A stretch of DNA of 64,000 nt from NCBI RefSeq assembly GCF_051020975.1, contig NW_027478162.1, positions 21,328,001 through 21,392,000 of the forward strand. The letters are read 5' to 3'. Shown piece by piece: positions 49,401 through 62,114 of the stretch (positions are counted from its first letter, which is position 1; the number at the start of each line of letters is the position of its first letter). This stretch comes from Osmia lignaria lignaria (lineage: Eukaryota > Arthropoda > Insecta > Hymenoptera > Megachilidae). The notes beneath the pieces were generated by a model that saw only the letters and a list, made by a program, of their open reading frames with translations, made no database searches and had not been told where the DNA came from. Position numbers and translations under genes: made by a program.

Positions 49401-51167
49401 TGTTGGTGCGGCTTCGGAACTTTTAACTATCTTGATATATTTCGAGAACTACGCATCTGATCAAAAAATATCATAGAACATAAAAAGTAGGAAACTTAAT
49501 TCTCTACAAAAAAGGTCTCTTAACATTTTGCCATAGCTCGCTTCGTTTCCGAGATATTAGCAGATTTATCTCAAGGGAAGGGGCCTGACGGACATATTTC
49601 GAGATATTTCTTCTTCTTGTTGTTCTTCTTCTGCACAGCTAAGCTGGAAGTGGCATTTGCGGCTCGCACTGGTGCAGAGTTATCTCAAAGAAAGGGGCCA
49701 CGGTGTTTCTGTATCCCTATTATGTTGGTGCGGCTTCGGAACTTTTAAATATCTCGATATATCTCGAAAACTACGCTTCTCATCAAAAAATATCATAGAA
49801 CATAAATTGTAGGAAACTTAATTCTCTACAAAAAAGGTGTCTTAACATTTTGCCATAGCTCTCTTCGTTTCCGAGATATTTGCAGATTTATCTCAAGGGA
49901 AGGGGCCTGACGGACATATTTCGAGATATTTCTTCTTCTTGTTGTTCTTCTTCTGCACAGCTAAGCTGGAAGTGGCATTTGCAGCTCGCAATAGTGCAGA
50001 GTTATCTCAAAGAAAGGGGCCACGGTGTTTCTGTATCTCTATTATGTTGGTGCGGCTTCGGAACTTTTAAATATCTTGATATATCTCGAGAACTACGCAT
50101 CTGATCAAAAAATATCATAGAACATAAAAAGTAGGAAACTTAATTCTCTACAAAAAAGGTCTCTTAACATTTTGCCATAGCTCGCTTTGTTTCCGAGATA
50201 TTTGCAGATTTATCTCAAGGGAAGGGGCCTGACGGACATATTTCGAGATATTTCTTCTTCTTGTTGTTCTTCTTCTGCACAGCTAAGCTGGAAGTGGCAT
50301 TTGCGGCTCGCACTAGTGCAGAGTTATCTCAAAGAAAGGGGCCACGGTGTTTCTGTATCCCTATTATGTTGGTGCGGCTTCGGAACTTTTAAATATCTCG
50401 ATATATCTCGAAAACTACGCTTCTCATCAAAAAATATCATAGAACGTAAATTGTAGGAAACTTAATTCTCTACAAAAAAGGTCTCTTAACATTTTGCCAT
50501 AGCTCTCTTCGTTTCCGAGATATTTGCAGATTTATCTCAAGGGAAGGGGCCTGACGGACATATTTCGAGATATTTCTTCTTCTTGTTGTTCTTCTTCTGC
50601 ACAGCTAAGCTGGAAGTGGCATTTGCGGCTCGCACTAGTGCAGAGTTATCTCAAAGAAAGGGGCCACGGTGTTTCTGTATCTCTATTATGTTGGTGCGGC
50701 TTCGGAACTTTTAAATATCTCGATATATCTCGAAAACTACGCTTCTGATCAAAAAATATCATAGAACATAAATTGTAGGAAACATAATTCTCTACAAAAA
50801 AGGTCTCTTAACATTTTGCCATAGCTCGCTTCGTTTCCGAGATATTTGCAGATATATCTCAAGAGAAGGGGCCTGACGGACATATTTCGAGATATTTCTT
50901 CTTCGTGTTGTTCTTCTTCTGCACAGCTAAGCTGGAAGTGGCATTTGCGGCTCGCACTAGTGCAGAGTTATCTCAAAGAAAGGGGCCACGGTGTTTCTGT
51001 ATCCCTATTATGTTGGTGCGGCTTCGGAACTTTTAAATATCTCGATACATCTCGAGAACTACGCTTCTGATCAAAAAATATCATAGAACCTAAATTGTAG
51101 GAAACATAATTCTCTACAAAAAAGGTCTCTTAACATTTTGCCATAGCTCGCTTCGTTTCCGAGATAT
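43464..51167 (+). repeat. Satellite zone with little higher-order structure
   Basis: About 24 monomers of mixed subtype. Local copies only: about 44000-44690 again at 44966-45656 (offset 966; AAAGAGAGG, CTCCTAACATT, CTCACAGAAAGG). The GGGAAGTGGCC and CTTCTGCTGC pair occurs at 45694 and 47626, and the class 2 ends with CTTCTCATC at 49558 and 50202. Monomer 49558 has GATATTAGCAG, so the recurrent TTG-started frame is lost there. No gene or insertion. Confidence 0.78.
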
Positions 51168-54100
51168 TTGCAGATATATCTCAAGGGAAGGGGCCTGACG
51201 GACATATTTCAAGATATTTCTTCTTCTTGTTATTCTTCTTCTGCACAGCTAAGCTGGAAGTGGCATTTACAGCTCGCAATAGTGCAGAGTTATCTCAAAG
51301 AAAGGGGCCACGGTGTTTCTGTATCTCTATTATGTTGGTGCGCCATCGGAACTTTTAAATATCTTGATATATCTCGAGAACTACGCATCTGATCAAAAAA
51401 TATCATAGAACATAAAAAGTAGGAAACTTAATTCTCTACAAAAAAGGTCTCTTAACATTTTGCCATAGCTCGCTTCGTTTCCGAGATATTTGCAGATTTA
51501 TCTCAAGGGAAGGGGCCTGACGGACATATTTCGAGATATTTCTTCTTCTTGTTGTTCTTCTTCTGCACAGCTAAGCTGGAAGTGGCATTTGCGGCTCGCA
51601 CTAGTGCAGAGTTATCTCAAAGAAAGGGGCCACGGTGTTTCTGTATCCCTATTATGTTGGTGCGGCTTCGGAACTTTTAAATATCTCGATATATCTCGAG
51701 AACTACGCTTCTGATCAAAAAATATCATAGAACATAAATTGTAGGAAACATAATTCTCTACAAAAAACGTCTCTTAACATTTTGCCATAGCTCGCTTCGT
51801 TTCCGAGATATTTGCAGATTCAGCTCAAAGGAACTGGCCTGACGGACATATTTCGAGATATTTCTTCTTCTTGTTGTTCTTCCTCTGCACAGCTAAGCTG
51901 GAAGTGGCATTTGCAGCTCGCAATAGTGCAGAGTTATCTCAAAGAAAGGGGCCACGGTGTTTCTGTATCTCTATTATGTTGGTGCGGCTTCGGAACTTTT
52001 AAATATCTTGATATATCTCGAGAACTACGCATCTGATCAAAAAATATCATAGAACATAAATTGTAGGAAACTTAATTCTCTACAGAAAAGGTCTCTTAAC
52101 ATTTTGCCATAGCTCGCTTCGTTTCCGAGATATTTGCAGATATATCTCAAGGGAAGGGGCCTGACGGACATATTTCGAGATATTTCTTCTTCTTGTTATT
52201 CTTCTTCTGCACAGCTAAGCTGGAAGTGGCATTTACAGCTCGCAATAGTGCAGAGTTATCTCAAAGAAAGGGGCCACGGTGTTTCTGTATCTCTATTATG
52301 TTGGTGCGCCTTCGGAACTTTTAAATATCTTGATATATCTCGAGAACTACGCATCTGATCAAAAAATATCATAGAACATAAAAAGTACGAAACTTAATTC
52401 TCTACAAAAAAGGTCTCTTAACATTTTGCCATAGCTCGCTTCGTTTCCGAGATATTTGCAGATTTATCTCAAGGGAAGGGGCCTGACGGACATATTTCGA
52501 GATATTTCTTCTTCTTGTTGTTCTTCTTCTGCACAGCTAAGCTGGAAGTGGCATTTGCGGCTCGCACTAGTGCAGAGTTATCTCAAAGAAAGGGGCCACG
52601 GTGTTTCTGTATCCCTATTATGTTGGTGCGGCTTCGGAACTTTTAAATATCTCGATATATCTCGAGAACTACGCTTCTGATCAAAAAATATCATAGAACA
52701 TAAATTGTAGGAAACATAATTCTCTACAAAAAACGTCTCTTAACATTTTGCCATAGCTCGCTTCGTTTCCGAGATACTTGCAGATTCAGCTCAAAGGAAC
52801 TGGCCTGACGGACATATTTCGAGATATTTCTTCTTCTTGTTGTTCTTCCTCTGCACAGCTAAGCTGGAAGTGGCATTTGCAGCTGGCAATAGTGCAGAGT
52901 TGTCTCAAAGAAAGGGGCCACGGTGTTTCTGTATCTCTATTATGTTGGTGCGGCTTCGGAACTTTTAAATATCTTGATATATCTCGAGAACTACGCAGCT
53001 GATCAAAAAATATCATAGAACATAAAAAGTAGGAAACTTAATTCTCTACAAAAAAGGTCTCTTAACATTTTGCCATAGCTCGCTTCGTTTCCGAGATATG
53101 CGCAGATTTATCTCAAGGGAAGGGGCCTGACGGACATATTTCGAGATATTTCTTCTTCTTGTTGTTCTTCTTCTGCACAGATAAGCTGGAAGTGGCATTT
53201 GCGGCTCGCACTAGTGCAGAGTTATCTCAAAGAAAGGGGCCACGGTGTTTCTGTATCCCTATTATGTTGGTGCGGCTTCGGAACTTTTAAATATCTCGAT
53301 ATATCTCGAAAACTACGCTTCTGATCAAAAAATATCATAGAACCTAAATTGTAGGAAACATAATTCTCTACAAAAAAGGTCTCTTAACATTTTGCCATAG
53401 CTCGCTTCGTTTCCGAGATATTTGCAGATTTATCTCAAGGGAAGGGGCCTGACGGACATATTTCGAGATATTTCTTCTTCTTGTTATTCTTCTTCTGCAC
53501 AGCTAAGCTGGAAGTGGCATTTACAGCTCGCAATAGTGCAGAGTTATCTCAAAGAAAGGGGCCACGGTGTTTCTGTATCTCTATTATGTTGGTGCGCCTT
53601 CGGAACTTTTAAATATCTTGATATATCTCGAGAACTACGCATCTGATCAAAAAATATCATAGAACATAAAAAGTACGAAACTTAATTCTCTACAAAAAAG
53701 GTCTCTTAACATTTTGCCATAGCTCGCTTCGTTTCCGAGATATTTGCAGATTTATCTCAAGGGAAGGGGCCTGACGGACATATTTCGAGATATTTCTTCT
53801 TCTTGTTGTTCTTCTTCTGCACAGCTAAGCTGGAAGTGGCATTTGCGGCTCGCACTAGTGCAGAGTTATCTCAAAGAAAGGGGCCACGGTGTTTCTGTAT
53901 CCCTATTATGTTGGTGCGGCTTCGGAACTTTTAAATATCTCGATATATCTCGAGAACTACGCTTCTGATCAAAAAATATCATAGAACATAAATTGTAGGA
54001 AACATAATTCTCTACAAAAAACGTCTCTTAACATTTTGCCATAGCTCGCTTCGTTTCCGAGATACTTGCAGATTCAGCTCAAAGGAACTGGCCTGACGGA

Positions 54101-54387
54101 CATATTTCGAGATATTTCTTCTTCTTGTTGTTCTTCCTCTGCACAGCTAAGCTGGAAGTGGCATTTGCAGCTGGCAATAGTGCAGAGTTATCTCAAAGAA
54201 AGGGGCCACGGTGTTTCTGTATCTCTATTATGTTGGTGCGGCTTCGGAACTTTTAAATATCTTGATATATCTCGAGAACTACGCATCTGATCAAAAAATA
54301 TCATAGAACATAAAAAGTAGGAAACTTAATTCTCTACAAAAAAGGTCTCTTAACATTTTGCCATAGCTCGCTTCGTTTCCGAGATAT
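51168..54387 (+). repeat. Three-monomer higher-order unit with one extra monomer
   Basis: The order (a) TTGTTATTC with GGTGCGCC, (b) CGGCTCGCACTAG with ATCCCTATT and recombinant class, (c) CAGATTCAGC subtype occurs at 51168, 52134 and 53422, giving a 966-bp unit. A fourth monomer (53100, with ATATGCGCAG and CACAGATAAG) is inserted after the second copy. Copies two and three share GATACTTGCAG and CAGCTGGCAATAG in monomer c; copy one lacks them. Confidence 0.88.
52075..53593 (+). repeat. 23-monomer-offset duplication, left copy
   Basis: Matches 59480-60998 at an offset of 7405 bp (23 monomers minus one base). Shared markers: CTCTACAGAAAAGG, AAAAGTACGAAAC, GATACTTGCAG, CAGCTGGCAATAG, ATATGCGCAG and CACAGATAAG. 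Confidence 0.88.
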
Positions 54388-55031
54388 TTGGAGATTTATC
54401 TCAAGGGAAGGGGCCTGACGGACATATTTCGAGATATTTCTTCTTCTTGTTGTTCTTCTTCTGCACAGCTAAGCTGGAAGTGGCATTTGCGGCTCGCACT
54501 AGTGCAGAGTTATCTCAAAGAAAGGGGCCACGGTGTTTCTGTATCTCTATTATGTTGGTGCGGCTTCGGAACTTTTAAATATCTCGATATATCTCGAAAA
54601 CTACGCTTCTGATCAAAAAATATCATAGAACATAAATTGTAGGAAACATAATTCTCTACAAAAAAGGTCTCTTAACATTTTGCCATAGCTCGCTTCGTTT
54701 CCGAGATATTTGGAGATTTATCTCAAGGGAAGGGGCCTGACGGACATATTTCGAGATATTTCTTCTTCTTGTTGTTCTTCTTCTGCACAGCTAAGCTGGA
54801 AGTGGCATTTGCGGCTCGCACTAGTGCAGAGTTATCTCAAAGAAAGGGGCCACGGTGTTTCTGTATCTCTATTATGTTGGTGCGGCTTCGGAACTTTTAA
54901 ATATCTCGATATATCTCGAAAACTACGCTTCTGATCAAAAAATATCATAGAACATAAATTGTAGGAAACATAATTCTCTACAAAAAAGGTCTCTTAACAT
55001 TTTGCCATAGCTCGCTTCGTTTCCGAAATAT
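54388..55031 (+). repeat. Two adjacent identical monomers
   Basis: Monomers 54388 and 54710 appear identical along their length, both with the rare ATTTGGAGATTT start. I compared them base by base and found the first difference only at 55026 (CCGAAATA), in the last bases before the next copy. A recent single-monomer tandem duplication is the simplest explanation. Confidence 0.85.
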
Positions 55032-55201
55032 TTGCATATTTATCTCAAGGGAAGGGGCCTGACGGACATATTTCGAGATATTTCTTCTTCTTGTTGTTCT
55101 TCTTCTGCACAGCTAAGCTGGAAGTGGCATTTGCGGCTCGCACTAGAGCAGAGTTATCTCAAAGAAAGGGGCCACGGTGTTTCTGTATCTCTATTATGTT
55201 G
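54560..55201 (+). repeat. 20-monomer-offset duplication, left copy
   Basis: Matches 60999-61640 at an offset of 6439 bp (20 monomers minus one). Shared markers are ATTTGGAGATTT and CCGAAATATTTGCATATT. Confidence 0.8.
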
Positions 55202-56689
55202 GTGCGGCTTCGGAACTTTTAAATATCTTGATATATCTCGAGAACTACGCATCTGATCAAAAAATATCATAGAACGTAAAAAGTAGGAAACTTAATTCTC
55301 TACAAAAAAGGTCTCTTAACATTTTGCCATAGCTCGCTTCGTTTCCGAGATATTTGCATATTTATCTCAAGGGAAGGGGCCTGACGGACATATTTCGAGA
55401 TATTTCTTCTTCTTGTTGTTCTTCTTCTGCACAGCTAAGCTGGAAGTGGCATTTGCGGCTCGCACTAGTGCAGAGTTATCTCAAAGAAAGGGGCCACGGT
55501 GTTTCTGTATCTCTATTATGTTGGTGCGGCTTCGGAACTTTTAAATATCTCGATATATCTCGAAAACTACGCTTCTGATCAAAAAATATCATAGAACATA
55601 AATTGTAGCAAACATAATTCTCTACAAAAAATGTCTCTTAACATTTTGCCATAGCTCGCTTCGTTTCCGAGATATTTGCAGATATATCTCAAGGGAAGGG
55701 GCCTGACGGACATATTTCCAGATATTTCTTCTTCTTGTTGTTCTTCTTCTGCACAGCTAAGCTGGAAGTGGCATTTGCGGCTCGCACTAGGGCAGAGTTA
55801 TCTCAAAGAAAGGGGCCACGGTGTTTCTGTATCTCTATTATGTTGGTGCGGCTTCGGAACTTTTAAATATCTCGATATATCTCGAAAACTACGCTTCTGA
55901 TCAAAAAATATCATAGAACATAAATTATAGGAAACATAATTCTCTACAAAAAAGGTCTCTTAACATTTTGCCATAGCTCGCTTCGTTTCCGAGATATTTG
56001 CAGATATATCTCAAGGGAAGGGGCCTGACGGACATATTTCGGGATATTTCTTCTTCTTGTTGTTCTTCCTCTGCACAGCTAAGCTGGAAGTGGCATTTGC
56101 AGCTCGCAATAGTGCAGAGTTATCTCAAAGAAAGGGGCCACGGTGTTTCTGTATCTCTATTATGTTGGTGCGGCTACGGAACTTTTAAATATCTTGATAC
56201 ATCTCGAGAACTACGCATCTGATCAAAAAATATCATAGAACATAAAAGGTAGGAAACTTAATTCTCTACAAAAAAGGTCTCTTAACATTTTGCCATAGCT
56301 CGCTTCTTTTCCGAGATATTTGCATATTCATCTCAAGGGAAGGGGCCTGACGGACATATTTCGAGATATTTCTTCTTCTTGTTGTTCTTCTTCTGCACAG
56401 CTAAGCTGGAAGTGGCATTTGCGGCTCGCACTAGTGCAGAGTTATCTCAAAGAAAGGGGCCACGGTGTTTCTGTATCTCTATTATGTTGGTGCGGCTTCG
56501 GAACTTTTAAATATCTTGATATATCTCGAGAACTACGCATCTGATCAAAAAATATCATAGAACATAAATTATAGGAAACATAATTCTCTACAAAAAAGGT
56601 CTCTTAACATTTTGCCATAGCTCGCTTCGTTTCCGAGATATTTGCAGATTCATCTCAAGGGAAGGGGTCTGACGGACATATTTCGAGAT

Positions 56690-57440
56690 ATTTCTTCTTC
56701 TTGTTGTTCTTCTTCTGCACAGCTAAGCTCGAAGTGGCATTTGCAGCTCGCAATAGTGCAGAGTTATCTCAAAGAAAGAGGCCACGGTGTTTCTGTACCT
56801 CTATTATGTTGGTGCAGCTTCGGAACTTTTAAATATCTTGATATATCTCGAGAACTACGCATCTGATCAAAAAATATCATCGAACATAAAAAGTAGGAAA
56901 CTTAATTCTCTACAAAAAAGGTCTCTTAACATTTTGCCATAGCTCGCTTCGTTTCCGAGATATTTGCAGATTCAGCTTAAAGGAACTGGCCTGACGGACA
57001 TATTTCGAGATATTTCTTCTTCTTGTTGTTCTTCCTCTGCACAGCTAAGCTGGAAGTGGCATTTGCAGCTCGCAATAGTGCAGAGTTATCTCAAAGAAAG
57101 GGGCCACGGTGTTTCTGTATCTCTATTATGTTGGTGCGGCTTCGGAACTTTTAAATATCTTGATATATCTCGAGAACTACGCATCTGATCAAAAAATATC
57201 ATAGAACATAAAAGGTAGGAAACTTAATTCTCTACAAAAAAGGTCTCTTAACATTTTGCGATAGCTCGCTTCGTTTCCGAGATATTTGCATATTTATCTC
57301 AAGGGAAGGGGCCTGACGGACATATTTCGAGATATTTCTTCTTCTTGTTGTTCTTCTTCTGCACAGCTAAGCTGGAAGTGGCATTTGCGGCTCGCACTAG
57401 TGCAGAGTTATCTCAAAGAAAGGGGCCACGGTGTTTCTGT
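56690..57440 (+). repeat. Six-monomer-offset copy near the right end, left
   Basis: Matches 58621-59371 at 1931 bp. Shared markers are GCTCGAAGTGG, AAAGAGGCC, ATCATCGAACAT, AAAGGTAGG and TTTGCGATAGC. The left limit is set by 56642 starting CAGATTCATC with GGGGTCTG, against CATATTTATC in 58573. Confidence 0.85.
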
Positions 57441-58251
57441 ATCTCTATTATGTTGGTGCGGCTTCGGAACTTTTAAATATCTCGATATATCTCGAAAACT
57501 ACGCTTCTGATCAAAAAATATCATAGAACATAAATTGTAGGAAACATAATTCTCTACAAAAAAGGTCTCTTAACATTTTGCCATAGCTCTCTTCGTTTCC
57601 GAGATATTTGCAGATTTATCTCACGGGAAGGGGCCTGACGGACATATTTCGAGATATTTCTTCTTCTTGTTGTTCTTCTTCTGCACAGCTAAGCTGGAAG
57701 TGGCATTTGCAGCTCGCAATAGTGCAGAGTTATCTCAAAGAAAGGGGCCACGGTGTTTCTGTATCTCTATTAAGTTTGTGCGGCTTCGGAACTTTTAAAT
57801 ATCTTGATATATTTCGAGAACTACGCGTCTGATCAAAAAATATCATAGAACATAAAAAGTAGGAAACTTAATTCTCTACAACAACGGTCTCTTAACATTT
57901 TGCCATAGCTCGCTTCGTTTCCGAGATATTTGCATATTTATCTCAAGGGAAGGGGCCTGACGGACATATTTCGAGATATTTCTTCTTCTTGTTGTTCTTC
58001 TTCTGCACAGCTAAGCTGGAAGTGGCATTTGCAGCTTGCAATAGTGCAGAGTTATCTCAAAGAAAGGGGCCACGGTGTTTCTGTATCTCTATTATGTTGT
58101 TGCGGCTTCGGAACTTTTAAATATCTCGATATATCTCGAAAACTACGCTTCTGATCAAAAAATATCATAGAACATAAATTATAGGAAACATAATTCTCTA
58201 CAAAAAAGGTCTCTCAACATTTTGCCATAGCTCGCTTCGTTTCCGAGATAT

Positions 58252-58572
58252 TTGCAGATATATCTCAAGGGAAGGGGCCTGACGGACATATTTCGGGATA
58301 TTTCTTCTTCTTGTTGTTCTTCCTCTGCACAGCTAAGCTGGAAGTGGCATTTGCAGCTCGCAATAGTGCAGAGTTATCTCAAAGAAAGGGGCCACGGTGT
58401 TTCTGTATCTCTATTATGTTGGTGCGGTTCGGAACTTTTAAATATCTTGATACATCTCGAGAACTACGCATCTGATCAAAAAATATCATAGAACATAAAA
58501 GGTAGGAAACTTAATTCTCTACAAAAAAGGTCTCTTAACATTTTGCCATAGCTCGCTTCGTTTCCGAGATAT
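58252..58572 (+). repeat. 321-bp monomer with a private one-C deletion
   Basis: Reads GGTGCGGTTCGGAAC, one C short. The related monomers 55998 and 63403 are full length and otherwise share TTTCGGGATA, GATACATCTC and AAAGGTAGG. The deletion is therefore younger than the duplication linking 58252 and 63403, or was repaired in the other copy. Confidence 0.85.
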
Positions 58573-58620
58573 TTGCATATTTATCTCAAGGGAAGGGGCC
58601 TGACGGACATATTTCGAGAT

Positions 58621-59371
58621 ATTTCTTCTTCTTGTTGTTCTTCTTCTGCACAGCTAAGCTCGAAGTGGCATTTGCAGCTCGCAATAGTGCAGAGTTATCT
58701 CAAAGAAAGAGGCCACGGTGTTTCTGTACCTCTATTATGTTGGTGCAGCTTCGGAACTTTTAAATATCTTGATATATCTCGAGAACTACGCATCTGATCA
58801 AAAAATATCATCGAACATAAAAAGTAGGAAACTTAATTCTCTACAAAAAAGGTCTCTTAACATTTCGCCATAGCTCGCTTCGTTTCCGAGATATTTGCAG
58901 ATTCAGCTCAAAGGAACTGGCCTGACGGACATATTTCGAGATATTTCTTCTTCTTGTTGTTCTTCCTCTGCACAGCTAAGCTGGAAGTGGCATTTGCAGC
59001 TCGCAATAGTGCAGAGTTATCTCAAAGAAAGGGGCCACGGTGTTTCCGTATCTCTATTATGTTGGTGCGGCTTCGGAACTTTTAAATATCTTGATATATC
59101 TCGAGAACTACGCATCTGATCAAAAAATATCATAGAACATAAAAGGTAGGAAACTTAATTCTCTACAAAAAAGGTCTCTTAACATTTTGCGATAGCTCGC
59201 TACGTTTCCGAGATATTTGCATATTTATCTCAAGGGAAGGGGCCTGACGGACATATTTCGAGATATTTCTTCTTCTTGTTGTTCTTCTTCTGCACAGCTA
59301 AGCTGGAAGTGGCATTTGCGGCTCGCACTAGTGCAGAGTTATCTCAAAGAAAGGGGCCACGGTGTTTCTGT
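58621..59371 (+). repeat. Six-monomer-offset copy near the right end, right
   Basis: Second copy of 56690-57440; it ends inside monomer 59217, which then turns to ATCCCTATT, GATACATCTCG and AACCTAAATTG, like monomer 50846. Confidence 0.85.
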
Positions 59372-59479
59372 ATCCCTATTATGTTGGTGCGGCTTCGGAA
59401 CTTTTAAATATCTCGATACATCTCGAAAACTACGCTTCTGATCAAAAAATATCATAGAACCTAAATTGTAGGAAACATA

Positions 59480-60998
59480 ATTCTCTACAGAAAAGGTCTC
59501 TTAACATTTTGCCATAGCTCGCTTCGTTTCCGAGATATTTGCAGATATATCTCAAGGGAAGGGGCCTGACGGACATATTTCGAGATATTTCTTCTTCTTG
59601 TTATTCTTCTTCTGCACAGCTAAGCTGGAAGTGGCATTTACAGCTCGCAATAGTGCAGAGTTATCTCAAAGAAAGGGGCCACGGTGTTTCTGTATCTCTA
59701 TTATGTTGGTGCGCCTTCGGAACTTTTAAATATCTTGATATATCTCGAGAACTACGCATCTGATCAAAAAATATCATAGAACATAAAAAGTACGAAACTT
59801 AATTCTCTACAAAAAAGGTCTCTTAACATTTTGCCATAGCTCGCTTCGTTTCCGAGATATTTGCAGATTTATCTCAAGGGAAGGGGCCTGACGGACATAT
59901 TTCGAGATTTTTCTTCTTCTTGTTGTTCTTCTTCTGCACAGCTAAGCTGGAAGTGGCATTTGCGGCTCGCACTAGTGCAGAGTTATCTCAAAGAAAGGGG
60001 CCACGGTGTTTCTGTATCCCTATTATGTTGGTGCGGCTTCGGAACTTTTAAATATCTAGATATATCTCGAGAACTACGCTTCTGATCAAAAAATATCATA
60101 GAACATAAATTGTAGGAAACATAATTCTCTACAAAAAACGTCTCTTAACATTTTGCCATAGCTCGCTTCGTTTCCGAGATACTTGCAGATTCAGCTCAAA
60201 GGAACTGGCCTGACGGACATATTTCGAGATATTTCTTCTTCTTGTTGTTCTTCCTCTGCACAGCTAAGCTGGAAGTGGCATTTGCAGCTGGCAATAGTGC
60301 AGAGTTATCTCAAAGAAAGGGGCCACGGTGTTTCTGTATCTCTATTATGTTGGTGCGGCTTCGGAACTTTTAAATATCTTGATATATCTCGAGAACTACG
60401 CATCTGATCAAAAAATATCATAGAACATAAAAAGTAGGAAACTTAATTCTCTACAAAAAAGGTCTCTTAACATTTTGCCATAGCTCGCTTCGTTTCCGAG
60501 ATATGCGCAGATTTATCTCAAGGGAAGGGGCCTGACGGACATATTTCGAGATATTTCTTCTTCTTGTTGTTCTTCTTCTGCACAGATAAGCTGGAAGTGG
60601 CATTTGCGGCTCGCACTAGTGCAGAGTTATCTCAAAGAAAGGGGCCACGGTGTTTCTGTATCCCTATTATGTTGGTGCGGCTTCGGAACTTTTAAATATC
60701 TCGATATATCTCGAAAACTACGCTTCTGATCAAAAAATATCATAGAACCTAAATTGTAGGAAACATAATTCTCTACAAAAAAGGTCTCTTAACATTTTGC
60801 CATAGCTCGCTTCGTTTCCGAGATATTTGCAGATATATCTCAAGGGAAGGGGCCTGACGGACATATTTCGAGATATTTCTTCTTCTTGTTATTCTTCTTC
60901 TGCACAGCTAAGCTGGAAGTGGCATTTACAGCTCGCAATAGTGCAGAGTTATCTCAAAGAAAGGGGCCACGGTGTTTCTGTATCTCTATTATGTTGGT
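59480..60998 (+). repeat. 23-monomer-offset duplication, right copy
   Basis: Copy of 52075-53593, including the extra monomer (60505). Private changes include GAGATTTTTC in 59861 and ATCTAGATA in the same monomer. It ends inside chimeric monomer 60827, which keeps TTGTTATTC but has GGTGCGGC and a class 2 3' part. Confidence 0.88.
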
Positions 60999-61640
60999 GC
61001 GGCTTCGGAACTTTTAAATATCTCGATATATCTAGAAAACTACGCTTCTGATCAAAAAATATCATAGAACATAAATTGTAGGAAACATAATTCTCTACAA
61101 AAAAGGTCTCTTAACATTTTGCCATAGCTCGCTTCGTTTCCGAGATATTTGGAGATTTATCTCAAGGGAAGGGGCCTGACGGACATATTTCGAGATATTT
61201 CTTCTTCTTGTTGTTCTTCTTCTGCACAGCTAAGCTGGAAGTGGCATTTGCGGCTCGCACTAGTGCAGAGTTATCTCAAAGAAAGGGGCCACGGTGTTTC
61301 TGTATCTCTATTATGTTGGTGCGGCTTCGGAACTTTTAAATATCTCGATATATCTCGAAAACTACGCTTCTGATCAAAAAATATCATAGAACATAAATTG
61401 TAGGAAACATAATTCTCTACAAAAAAGGTCTCTTAACATTTTGCCATAGCTCGCTTCGTTTCCGAAATATTTGCATATTTATCTCAAGGGAAGGGGCCTG
61501 ACGGACATATTTCGAGATATTTCTTCTTCTTGTTGATCTTCTTCTGCACAGCTAAGCTGGAAGTGGCATTTGCGGCTCGCACTAGTGCAGAGTTATCTCA
61601 AAGAAAGGGGCCACGGTGTTTCTGTATCTCTATTATGTTG
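60999..61640 (+). repeat. 20-monomer-offset duplication, right copy
   Basis: Copy of 54560-55201, directly abutting the 23-monomer-offset copy inside monomer 60827. Private changes are ATCTAGAAAAC in 60827 and TTGTTGATC in 61471. It ends in monomer 61471, which finishes as class 2 where 55032 is class 1. Confidence 0.8.
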
Positions 61641-61792
61641 GTGCGGCTTCGGAACTTTTAAATATCTCGATATATCTCGAAAACTACGCTTCTGATCAAA
61701 AAATATCATAGAACATAAATTGTAGGAAACATAATTCTCTACGAAAGAGGTCTCTTAACATTTTGCCATAGCTCTCTTTGTTTCCGAGATAT

Positions 61793-62114
61793 TTGCAGAT
61801 TTATCTCACGGGAAGGGGCCTGACGGACATATTTCGAGATATTTCTTCTTCTTGTTGTTCTTCTTCTGCACAGCTAAGCTCGAAGTGGCATTTGCAGCTC
61901 GCAATAGTGCAGAGTTATCTCAAAGAAAGAGGCCACGGTGTTTCTGTACCTCTATTATGTTGGTGCAGCTTCGGAACTTTTAAATATCTTGATATATCTC
62001 GAGAACTACGCATCTGATCAAAAAATATCATCGAACATAAAAAGTAGGAAACTTAATTCTCTACAAAAAAGGTCTCTTAACATTTTGCCATAGCTCGCTT
62101 CGTTTCCCAGATAT
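61793..62114 (+). repeat. Chimeric monomer joining two subtypes
   Basis: The 5' part has CTCTCTTTG before it and CTCACGGGAAGG, like 57608 and 62759. From 61880 on it has GCTCGAAGTGG, TGTACCTC and ATCATCGAAC, like 56642 and 58573. The switch lies between about 61810 and 61880. Confidence 0.8.

Larger units (their letters stand above)
56690..58849 (+). repeat. 16-monomer-offset duplication, left copy
   Basis: Matches 61841-64000 at an offset of 5151 bp, changing to 5152 after about 58428, where this copy has lost one C. Shared markers: GCTCGAAGTGG, TGTACCTC, ATCATCGAACAT, CTCACGGG, TTAAGTTTGTG, CAACAACGGTC, CAGCTTGCAATAG, TTTCGGGATA, GATACATCTC and AAAGGTAGG. Confidence 0.9.

Noticed and set aside
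974..53016. Open frames of 65-76 codons on the minus strand in some monomers
   Set aside because: They are the reverse of the same repeat and appear only where a variant such as GTAATCTC or TTGTCTC removes a stop. No conserved start context and no similarity to a protein I know.
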